Assembly: GCF_001431665.1 (NCBI RefSeq)
Contig: NZ_LLXV01000030.1
Location: 1-50,613, forward strand
Direction: 5' to 3'
Source of the DNA: Stenotrophomonas beteli
Lineage (GTDB): Bacteria; Pseudomonadota; Gammaproteobacteria; Xanthomonadales; Xanthomonadaceae
DNA length: 50,613 bases
Made by a program: the position numbers and the translations under genes. A model generated the notes under the pieces. That model ran no database searches. It was given only the letters and a program-made list of their open reading frames with translations, and was not told the origin of the DNA. Shown here piece after piece: positions 26,887-34,667 of this stretch (position 1 is its first letter; the number at the start of each line of letters is the position of its first letter).

Positions 26887-28011
26887 TTGATTCCCTTCAA
26901 CAAGCCCTTCATGACTGGTCGTGAGCTCTGGCACATTGCGCAGGCGCACGCCAACGGCCACCTGTCCGGCGACGGTCAGTTCACCAAGCGCAGCCACGCC
27001 TGGCTTGAACAGCGCACCGGGGCGCAGCGGGCGCTGCTGACCCACAGCTGCACGGCCGCGCTGGAGATGGCGGCGCTGCTGCTCGACCTGCAGCCCGGTG
27101 ACGAAGTGATCATGCCGTCCTATACCTTCGTGTCCACCGCCAACGCATTCGTACTGCGAGGGGCGGTGCCGGTCTTCGTGGACATCCGCGAGGACACGCT
27201 GAACCTGGACGAGCGCCTGGTGGAGGCTGCGATCACGCCGCGCACCCGCGCCATCTGCGTCGTGCACTATGCCGGTGTGGCCTGCGAAATGGACAGCTTG
27301 CTGGACATCGCCGCCCGCCACGGCCTGGCCATCGTCGAGGATGCAGCACAGGCCATCATGTCCACCTACAAGGGACGGCCACTGGGCACGATTGGCGAAC
27401 TGGGGGCCCTCAGCTTCCACGAAACCAAGAACATCATTTCAGGTGAGGGCGGCGCCCTGCTCTGCCGCGACGCCCGATTCGGCGAACGCGCGGAAATCCT
27501 GCGCGAGAAGGGAACCAACCGCAGCCGCTTCTTCCGCGGCCAGGTCGACAAGTACACCTGGGTGGACGTCGGTTCCTCCTTCCTGCCCGGCGAGATCACC
27601 GCCGCATTCCTCTGCGCGCAGATCGAAGAAGCAGACCAGATCACCGCGCGCCGCCTGGCCATCTGGGACCGTTACCAGCAATGGGCGGCGCCGCATGAAG
27701 CGGCTGGCCGGCTGCGCCGGCCGATCGTACCGGCCGACTGCCAGCACAACGCGCACATGTTCTACATGCTCCTGCCCGACCTCGACGCGCGCACCCGCTT
27801 CATCTCGGAAATGAGGAACCGCGGGGTGCAGACCGTTTTCCATTACATCCCGCTGCATTCGGCACCCGCCGGCCTTCAGGCCGGCCGTACCCATGGCGAG
27901 CTGCACAATACCGACGCGCTCAGCGAACGGCTGGTGCGCATGCCGCTGTGGGTGGGCGTGGAAGAGCACCTTGAGGCGATCTTCGCAGCTGCGGACGACG
28001 TGCTCGCATGA
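26887..28011 (+). CDS. wecE: dTDP-4-amino-4,6-dideoxygalactose transaminase
   Basis: PLP-dependent DegT-family aminotransferase converting dTDP-4-keto-6-deoxyglucose to dTDP-Fuc4N with glutamate as donor. The 374-residue protein is very close to E. coli WecE: MIPFN start, SCTAALEMAALLLD, PGDEVIMPSYTFVSTANAF, PLP lysine K181 in SFHETKN and REKGTNRSRFFRGQVDKYTW. The start is a TTG at 26887, chosen for the GAGG site and the IPFN lead; the next ATG would remove seven conserved residues. Its substrate is supplied by rmlA and rmlB about 10 kb away. No other enterobacterial common antigen genes are present, so the sugar is expected in the O-antigen. Confidence 0.93.
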   Translation: MIPFNKPFMTGRELWHIAQAHANGHLSGDGQFTKRSHAWLEQRTGAQRALLTHSCTAALEMAALLLDLQPGDEVIMPSYTFVSTANAFVLRGAVPVFVDIREDTLNLDERLVEAAITPRTRAICVVHYAGVACEMDSLLDIAARHGLAIVEDAAQAIMSTYKGRPLGTIGELGALSFHETKNIISGEGGALLCRDARFGERAEILREKGTNRSRFFRGQVDKYTWVDVGSSFLPGEITAAFLCAQIEEADQITARRLAIWDRYQQWAAPHEAAGRLRRPIVPADCQHNAHMFYMLLPDLDARTRFISEMRNRGVQTVFHYIPLHSAPAGLQAGRTHGELHNTDALSERLVRMPLWVGVEEHLEAIFAAADDVLA

Positions 28012-30131
28012 ATCAACCGGTCACTTCAGCAGCGCAGGAAGCCCGGGAACTGCTCAAGGGGTTGCCCGGCTGGTACTCCAGCCTGTCCATGCACCGCCGC
28101 CTGCAAGGGCTGATGATGCTGGTCGCGGGCCTGTTGCTGCTGATCCTGCTGATCGTGCCGTACAACCGCCAGGTGCTGGTCATTGACCTGGAGAGCGCAC
28201 AGCCTGGGCGGCTGCAGGTCTATTTCGACATGGGACAGGGCCTCTCCGAGTCCCTGTCCACGATCAAGCGCTATCAGGCCGGCCAGACCGAACTGCGCTA
28301 CGAGCTGCCACGCGGCACGCTGCACGGCATCCGGATAGATCCTGATCCCGGCGCAGCGCCCATCGTGTTCACGCATATCGGCGCGGTTGGCTTCGGCGGG
28401 CGCGAGCGACAGACACTCGCAGACCCGCTGCAGCTGGAAGGTGTGCAGATGGCACGCGACACCAGCCCCGGCCTGGAACACGCACGGTTCGTGATCACCG
28501 CCGATGCCACCGATCCACAGCTGGCGATCCCGCTGGCGGTGCCGATGAAAAGCAACTCCGGCGTAGCACCGGCTACGTGGAACCTGCTGTGGTGGGCATT
28601 CTGGTTGAGCCTGCTGGTAGCCATCAGCCTCCAGTTCCTGCGCCGGCCCATGCCGCTCCTGGCATTGGCACTGATCGTGCTCGGGCTGTGCACCGCGCTG
28701 TCGATGTTCTCCCCGACCTCGGGCCGTTCGGTGCACCCCGATGAGCTGCTGCACGACGCGGATGCGGGGTATTTCCAGCACCATTGGGCGCCGCCGCGCA
28801 TGGATGCACCGGACCTGGCGACCAGCTTCACCAGCAGTCCGTATGGCGTGACCTATCTTTCCGAATGGAACGTTGTCTACCTGTTCGCCGCAAAGACCTC
28901 ACGGATCTTTGGCGAACTGGGCCTGGACGTGATGCTGTCCTATCGCGCGTTCAATCTGGCATTGTTTGCGCTGATGCTCGTTGGCCTGGTGGTGATCCGC
29001 GCGCCGCGGGGCAGCTACATCCCGCTGTTGATCACGCCACAGCTCTGGTACGTGTTCTCCTATTTCAATGGCGATGCAATGCCCTTCGCGCTGGGCATGC
29101 TGGCCGCCACGATCGCACTGATGCCCGAGGGCCCATTGCAGCGCTTCCTGCAGCGCCGCGGGCCCTTCGACGCCGCCACGCTGGGGCATCTGCTGGTGTT
29201 CTGCACCTGCCTGGGCCTGTTGCTTCTTTCAAAGAAGAACTACTGGCCGGTCGCAGCGTTCATCGCGTTGTCGATGTCGGTCGTCGCGCTGCGACTGCGC
29301 GCCCTGCTGGCCTCGTCCCTGGTCGTGCTGCTGCTGGCCGGCGTTGCCGCCAACGGCGCCGGCACGGGGCTGGCCGCTGCGGCAGGCTCCTCCCTGCTCA
29401 CCGTGGTGGGCATCATGGCCGGCCTGTCGCTGCTCTACTGCTTCTATGCAGCCTGGGTCCTGCTGCGCGAATCCCACAGCCGCGCAGCGATCGGTCGCAT
29501 CTGTCTGACCCTCGCACTGTCGGCGGCGGTGGCCCTGCCGTGGATCGCGGCCGATGCCTACAAGCACCGCGGCGGCCCGGGCAAGACCGCACTGATCGAG
29601 CAGCAGCGTGAGCGGTTCGCCGAGCCCGCATTCAAGCCCTCGGTGACCCGCACGCTGTCCGCAGAGGTCTCCGGGTTCAAGCTCCAGGAGAAGGGCGTGC
29701 AGATCGGGCAACTGCTCGACGCACCGAAGGAGTGGCACGTGGGAACGTTCCGCAGCTTCTTTGGCGTCTATGGCTATATGGAGTACTTCGACACCGAGAG
29801 CGCCTATCGGTTCGTCGGCTGGTGCGTGCTCGGGGTCCTGTTGCTCGCGCTTGCCTGGGGACTGGGCACCCGCACGCTCTCCCCTGCCCTGGCCATCACC
29901 AGTGTCGGCTGCGGGCTGGCACTGGTGCTGGCCTCGTTCCTGCACAGCTGGACCTATGATTTCCAGCCGCAGGGGCGCTATGTGATGGGCCTGGTGGTGA
30001 TGATGGTGCCGCTGTTCATGCGCACCGGCGAGTCGCAGTGGGGACGCGTCCTGTTCACCGCCGTGGCGCTGCTGCTGTTTGTACTGTCAGCCGCTTCATT
30101 CACCCATATCGCGCTGCCGCACCTGGTCTGA
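28008..30131 (+). CDS. Large polytopic membrane protein, candidate GT-C glycosyltransferase
   Basis: A 707-residue inner-membrane protein. Residues 33-53 are one helix, and 54-180 form a soluble, probably periplasmic beta-rich domain. From 185 on there are roughly ten helices. HPDELLHDADAGYF near 240-253 is an acidic loop of the kind found in DUF2142 and other GT-C-like transferases that use lipid-linked sugars. In this operon it is the natural candidate to transfer the acylamino sugar onto the O-polysaccharide in the periplasm, though no catalytic residue is proven. It overlaps wecE by four bases and, tail to tail, the next gene by 36. Confidence 0.65.
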   Translation: MNQPVTSAAQEARELLKGLPGWYSSLSMHRRLQGLMMLVAGLLLLILLIVPYNRQVLVIDLESAQPGRLQVYFDMGQGLSESLSTIKRYQAGQTELRYELPRGTLHGIRIDPDPGAAPIVFTHIGAVGFGGRERQTLADPLQLEGVQMARDTSPGLEHARFVITADATDPQLAIPLAVPMKSNSGVAPATWNLLWWAFWLSLLVAISLQFLRRPMPLLALALIVLGLCTALSMFSPTSGRSVHPDELLHDADAGYFQHHWAPPRMDAPDLATSFTSSPYGVTYLSEWNVVYLFAAKTSRIFGELGLDVMLSYRAFNLALFALMLVGLVVIRAPRGSYIPLLITPQLWYVFSYFNGDAMPFALGMLAATIALMPEGPLQRFLQRRGPFDAATLGHLLVFCTCLGLLLLSKKNYWPVAAFIALSMSVVALRLRALLASSLVVLLLAGVAANGAGTGLAAAAGSSLLTVVGIMAGLSLLYCFYAAWVLLRESHSRAAIGRICLTLALSAAVALPWIAADAYKHRGGPGKTALIEQQRERFAEPAFKPSVTRTLSAEVSGFKLQEKGVQIGQLLDAPKEWHVGTFRSFFGVYGYMEYFDTESAYRFVGWCVLGVLLLALAWGLGTRTLSPALAITSVGCGLALVLASFLHSWTYDFQPQGRYVMGLVVMMVPLFMRTGESQWGRVLFTAVALLLFVLSAASFTHIALPHLV

Positions 30132-31136
30132 CACCAGCGGCGGCAGCCGGGTGTGCAGGACATCACGCGGGCGAAGCGCGATGTCGTAGTTGAGGAAGGC
30201 CAGGATCAGCTGGAGCCCACTGAGAATGGCCATGGCAGGCAGCACCACCGTGCCCACCGGTGCTGCCAACCCCGCCACGGACAGTTCGAACCAGCGAACA
30301 GCGCCGTAGGCACCGCCTCCGAGCAACAGCACGACACCGGCCACCAGCTGCAGCGATGCCACTGACAGGTCGCGCAGGAAGTAGTTGTAGCTGATGCGCT
30401 TGGCGAAGTTGCGCGCGTGCTTCAGGGCGAACTCGCCCAGCACCTTGCCTACGCTGAGGTTGCTGACCTCTTCGCCGTAGTGCGCGTCCATCGGCACGTC
30501 CACCACCACGGCACGCACGGCGTTGAGCCGGAACAGCAGGTCGGTTTCGAAGAAGTACCGCTCGCTGAGTTTTGCCAGCGGCAAGCGTGCGGCGACCGCG
30601 GCGTGGATGGCGGTGTATCCATTGGTGGGATCGAACAGATCCCAGTAGCCGGTGGACGCTTTGGCCAGGAAGGAAAGCCCCAGATTGCCCAGGCGACGGA
30701 GCCAGGGCATGCGGCTGATCTGGCCCAGATCCCAGAAACGGTTGCCCTTGGCATAGTCGGCCTGCCCGCGCGCGATCGGAGTCACGAACAACGGCAGCAG
30801 TCGCGGATCCATCTGCCCGTCGCCGTCCACTTTGACCAGGATCTCCATGCCGTCGGCAATGGCAGCCCGATAGCCGGTCACGACCGCACCGCCCACGCCC
30901 TTGTTCCGGGCATGGCGCAACACCCGCACCCGGGCGTCATCCGTATCCGATTCGATGAAATCACCCGACGCCTCGGGGCACGCGTCGTCCACGCAGTAGA
31001 CGGCCGTCACCTCGGGGCCGATCGCTGCCAGCACACCGCGTATATGGCGGGTGACCTTGTAGCACGGGATGATCACCGCGATGCGCGGTACGCAGGGAGC
31101 GGCCTGGGGAGCGTCGGGCGAGAGAGCAGCGGTCAT
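30096..31136 (-). CDS. Second GT2 glycosyltransferase with C-terminal membrane helices
   Basis: A 346-residue DPM1/GtrB-type transferase. The GT2 core has RIAVIIPCYKVTRHI at 18-32, VDDACPEASGDF and the metal motif VDGDGQMDP at 103-111. Two hydrophobic segments lie at about 258-280 and 288-320. The start at 31136 overlaps the upstream gene by four bases; the frame is open further upstream only as overlap. It is the last gene of the minus-strand operon. With the 758-residue membrane protein just upstream it may form a second lipid-linked sugar pair. Confidence 0.87.
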   Translation of the reverse strand: MTAALSPDAPQAAPCVPRIAVIIPCYKVTRHIRGVLAAIGPEVTAVYCVDDACPEASGDFIESDTDDARVRVLRHARNKGVGGAVVTGYRAAIADGMEILVKVDGDGQMDPRLLPLFVTPIARGQADYAKGNRFWDLGQISRMPWLRRLGNLGLSFLAKASTGYWDLFDPTNGYTAIHAAVAARLPLAKLSERYFFETDLLFRLNAVRAVVVDVPMDAHYGEEVSNLSVGKVLGEFALKHARNFAKRISYNYFLRDLSVASLQLVAGVVLLLGGGAYGAVRWFELSVAGLAAPVGTVVLPAMAILSGLQLILAFLNYDIALRPRDVLHTRLPPLVSDQVRQRDMGE

Positions 31137-33409
31137 GGTTGCAGAGGATAGAAGAAGAGGCCGCCCGGTGCGGCAATCGCATCCTGCACGCTCAGGCCCA
31201 GCCTGCCCAGCTCGGTCATGCACAGGCGTGTTTCCAGCATGTCACGATCGGTTGCACGATCGGAACGATCAATCAACACATGGGTCACCCCCAGGCTGCG
31301 CAGCTGCTGGCGCGCTGCGGCGGGCTTGTTGCTGCAGAGCAGCTGTCGTAGATCGCGTGCCGTGAATGGATAGCCGGCCCCCAGCCGTACATTGAACAGA
31401 TAGTCACGCTGTCCGAACGGAAGATAGGGCGCGACGCTGGCAGAGGGCAGCACCCAGTCCTCGCGCCCATTGAGCATGACCGAGTAGGCCGGTACCAGCA
31501 CCACCGCATCCGCCGGCAAACGCGCCTCGGCCTGCTGGAACGCCCGCACCTGCTTTTCGTCCACTGGATAGGGCCATCCCATGGTCCTGGCCCGCGGTGC
31601 AGGCGGTGGCACCACTGCAAAGGCCAGGGCCCCAAGGGCGACCACAATGGCGGTGGCGCGGCGCAGGCTGGCCTTGGGCAGGGCGCGGAGGTGGCGGCCT
31701 GCGCCCACCGCGTCCAGCAGCAGCAGCAGCGACGCCAGTGCCAGCATCGATTGGATGAGCAGCGCATACATGCCCAGCAGGTCGATGTAACGCTGCGAGT
31801 AGGTGCTCAGCAGGCTCGCTTCCAGCGAACTGTGGCCCAGGGCGAGCAGGACGATGTTGGCAAGCCGCTGCGCACACAGCACCGAGAGCAGCAATCCAAT
31901 CTGCCACCCCAGAATCGACACCAGTAGACGCCGGCTTTCCGCGGCCAAGCGGCGCCAGAGCAGCGCTGCCAGGCCTGCCGCAATGCTGGCAAGCGCCAGA
32001 GCATGTCCCAGCGGATGGATGGCGCGCCACAGGAACTGGCTGGAATCGGGCATCCACTGCGTCCAGGGCGCCGGCTGAGGCCCGTGCCAGAGCTCCCACA
32101 TCACCGCCGCACGAAGCGCCTCCGGCAGTGAACCCTCGACCAGAGCAACGGAGGGTGGCGTGTACAGGCGCAGCCCCAGGAACTGCTGCAGCCCTGCCCG
32201 CACCTCTGGCACGGCTTCTGCCACAAGCTGGAGGTAGTAAGGATCGGCCAGCAGCAACACAACGCCGGCCGCCGTTCCGGTGAACAGCCCCAGCAGCGGC
32301 ATCAGCAGGCGAAGGGACAGTCCACGCGTGTGCAACCACGGGAACACCGCCACGCAGAGGAACAGCGGCACGGAGAAACCGGCGTAGGCCACTGCCAGTG
32401 AAGGATTGAGCTTGACCGCCATTGCCCCGGCAAAGGGTAGCGCGGCCCAGCAGAACGCGGCGCTGCGCCGGTTCCGCGCCATGCCGTGCAGGGTGGCCGC
32501 CAGGGCGGGCAGCAGCAGCACGGCCAGCGCACTCAGGCGCCCGGTGCTGTTGAGGTCTGCCACGGGATAGAAGTACGTGGTTCCGCGCAGCATGAGCGCA
32601 CCCAGGCCCGCAAGCAGCAGTGCGCCGCCGGCCATCAACAGCGCCGGCGACAGCCCCCGTGAGCGCAGGCGCCCCCACACCAGCTCGGTCAGCCCCACCA
32701 CGGCCAGCGTCGCCTGCAGGGCCGGTTGCACCTTCAGGAACGGCCCCAGGTGATGGCCCATGCCGGGCCAGGCCCACAGCGAGGCCAGCACATGCAGCAG
32801 CTTCGGGTACTTCTCCAGCCAAGCGGTACCGCCGGCGGTCAGCAGCGGATAGCCCGCTTCGTACATTGCCGTTGTGAAGGCAATATGCTGATGGGTATCG
32901 AGCCCCAGCGCACCGGCACGCCGTGAGTACAGCGCGGCGATGGCGACCAGTGCGAACAGGCCCAGCAGGCTCGGCAGCGAAGAACCGCTGCATGAGGGCA
33001 CAAGGCTGCGCGCAAACCCGCGTGCCTGCGTTCGATGCGCCAGCAGACTGATCGACAGTGCCGCCATCACCAGCAACGGCAGGGCCAACGGCAGGTCGGC
33101 CCAGCTCGTCCATGCCCAGGCCAGCGGAGCCGAGACAAGCCAGACCAGCAGCAGTGCAAACTGGCCCAGCCAGGCCTTCAGGAAGAGGCCAGGTCCCTGC
33201 GCTGTGCTTGCCAGCCCCAGCCATGCCAGTACCCGATGACCGAACCATCCCATGGACAACAGGGAGACCGCCAGAAGAATGACGAACTGGAACTGGGAAA
33301 CACTGCGCGAGCAGAGCAGGATGAAGATCAGGACGCCGGCGACCACCCACCTGCCGCGGTTGCGCCCCAGCACGCCATGGCTTGGCCCGTTTCCAGCACT
33401 GGCGACCAT
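31133..33409 (-). CDS. Polytopic membrane protein, candidate GT-C glycosyltransferase
   Basis: A 758-residue protein with about twelve hydrophobic helices and a C-terminal soluble domain from about 600 on. The loop YSRRAGALGLDTHQHIAFTT near 160-179, after the early helices, carries Asp and His residues like the first periplasmic loop of GT-C enzymes. ATG at 33409 is chosen because it lies four bases after the previous stop. The family is not recognised with certainty; an O-antigen polymerase/ligase-type role is less likely in an ABC-exported system. It overlaps the GT2 gene by four bases. Confidence 0.6.
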   Translation of the reverse strand: MVASAGNGPSHGVLGRNRGRWVVAGVLIFILLCSRSVSQFQFVILLAVSLLSMGWFGHRVLAWLGLASTAQGPGLFLKAWLGQFALLLVWLVSAPLAWAWTSWADLPLALPLLVMAALSISLLAHRTQARGFARSLVPSCSGSSLPSLLGLFALVAIAALYSRRAGALGLDTHQHIAFTTAMYEAGYPLLTAGGTAWLEKYPKLLHVLASLWAWPGMGHHLGPFLKVQPALQATLAVVGLTELVWGRLRSRGLSPALLMAGGALLLAGLGALMLRGTTYFYPVADLNSTGRLSALAVLLLPALAATLHGMARNRRSAAFCWAALPFAGAMAVKLNPSLAVAYAGFSVPLFLCVAVFPWLHTRGLSLRLLMPLLGLFTGTAAGVVLLLADPYYLQLVAEAVPEVRAGLQQFLGLRLYTPPSVALVEGSLPEALRAAVMWELWHGPQPAPWTQWMPDSSQFLWRAIHPLGHALALASIAAGLAALLWRRLAAESRRLLVSILGWQIGLLLSVLCAQRLANIVLLALGHSSLEASLLSTYSQRYIDLLGMYALLIQSMLALASLLLLLDAVGAGRHLRALPKASLRRATAIVVALGALAFAVVPPPAPRARTMGWPYPVDEKQVRAFQQAEARLPADAVVLVPAYSVMLNGREDWVLPSASVAPYLPFGQRDYLFNVRLGAGYPFTARDLRQLLCSNKPAAARQQLRSLGVTHVLIDRSDRATDRDMLETRLCMTELGRLGLSVQDAIAAPGGLFFYPLQP

Positions 33410-33413
33410 GTAG

Positions 33414-34667
33414 TCAGCCGTCTGCCAGCACGCGGCTGTGCACGTCGCTGGCAATACGGGCGAATTCGCCCTGGCCGAGCAGGGCATGATCGCTTCCGGC
33501 AACGGCACTCTGCATCATGCCGCGCTGTTCAAATGCATCCACCAGCGCCACAAGCCCCGCACAGATCGCCTCGGGGGTCATGCTGTCGAGCGAATGCACG
33601 TTGGCCACGGTCTGGTCCAGCCGCTTGTTGTCGTAGCGGTTGGTCAGCACCTCCATGCCGAACGCGGCCATTTCCAGCGGCGGATAACTGGGGTGCGGTG
33701 AGACCATCAACGACAGGCCGATCGCCGACGTCGACAACAGCCGGGCATACGCATCGATATCCAGCTTGCCGAGCGCCTTCAACGCGAACGGGCCCAGATC
33801 CAGGTCGGCCTGCAGTTCACCCGGTGCCGCCACCTCCCACTGCCTCGCGCGCGGGTCCTTCCAGCCCCACAGGCGCAGGCCCTCGCAGATCAGCTCGAAT
33901 GCATTGCGCGGCGTGCCCGGGCGCGCGTAGACAACGATACGGCGCTGGCGGGGAACAGCGGCATCACGGACCTGCTGCAGCGCCGGGCGCAGCCCGTCAT
34001 GCAGAACCGGTTCGAACACCGAGTGCTTCTCGTAGCGCAGGCCATGCTGCTCGAAGAACCCGGCAAGCAGGGCCGTGTTGAAGATGCCGATGTCGCGCGC
34101 AGGGCGGTACGTGCTCAGCGACAGCGCGTACTGGCTCGACCAGGCATAGAACCCCGGCTCGAAGTCCTGGATGAGGTAGATCATCGGGCGATCAATGCCG
34201 CCGTTGTCGCCCTGCCATTGCGACATGCGCTGCGCTGCGTACGCCGTCCACCAGGCGGTGGCCACCCAGATGTCCTCGCCGGCCACCGGCAGGGTCTTCT
34301 GGTAGCGATCGCTGAACGGCACGATCTGCCGCATTGCCGTGGAGGTCTGGTCTGCCGGGACCAGCGCATGGTCGGAGAAGCGCGAAAGCGCTTCTTCATC
34401 CGGTGAACTGTCGACCAGGATGATCCGCGATGCAGGGAAGAACCGGCACAGCTCACGATAGATCAGCACGGCCGTGTGGATGCCGCCGAAGTAATGTTGC
34501 TTGTTGATCGACGGCAGCACCAGGTTCAGCCGCCGGCCCTCCCAGGGGTCGTGCCGGGGGGTACAGGGAGTGATCTCGGCAACGTGGGTATTGGGCGTGG
34601 GCGCACCGGGAGCGCTTGCATCCAGCCGCGCGGCGATGCGCCGCAACAGGTGACCCAGGCGGCTCAT
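33414..34667 (-). CDS. WsaF-like rhamnosyltransferase
   Basis: A 417-residue GT-B glycosyltransferase resembling WsaF, the rhamnosyltransferase of the Geobacillus S-layer glycan. The N-terminal half holds LNLVLPSINKQHYFGGIHTAV (shown here as LNLVLPSINK at 48-57 and FGGIHTA), then YLIQDFEPGFY. The C-terminal half has the donor-site stretch GLSLMVSPHPSYPPLEMAAFG, with the family acidic residue in PPLEMAA. It uses dTDP-rhamnose, made by rmlBACD. It overlaps the upstream tandem GT2 gene by four bases. Confidence 0.85.
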   Translation of the reverse strand: MSRLGHLLRRIAARLDASAPGAPTPNTHVAEITPCTPRHDPWEGRRLNLVLPSINKQHYFGGIHTAVLIYRELCRFFPASRIILVDSSPDEEALSRFSDHALVPADQTSTAMRQIVPFSDRYQKTLPVAGEDIWVATAWWTAYAAQRMSQWQGDNGGIDRPMIYLIQDFEPGFYAWSSQYALSLSTYRPARDIGIFNTALLAGFFEQHGLRYEKHSVFEPVLHDGLRPALQQVRDAAVPRQRRIVVYARPGTPRNAFELICEGLRLWGWKDPRARQWEVAAPGELQADLDLGPFALKALGKLDIDAYARLLSTSAIGLSLMVSPHPSYPPLEMAAFGMEVLTNRYDNKRLDQTVANVHSLDSMTPEAICAGLVALVDAFEQRGMMQSAVAGSDHALLGQGEFARIASDVHSRVLADG

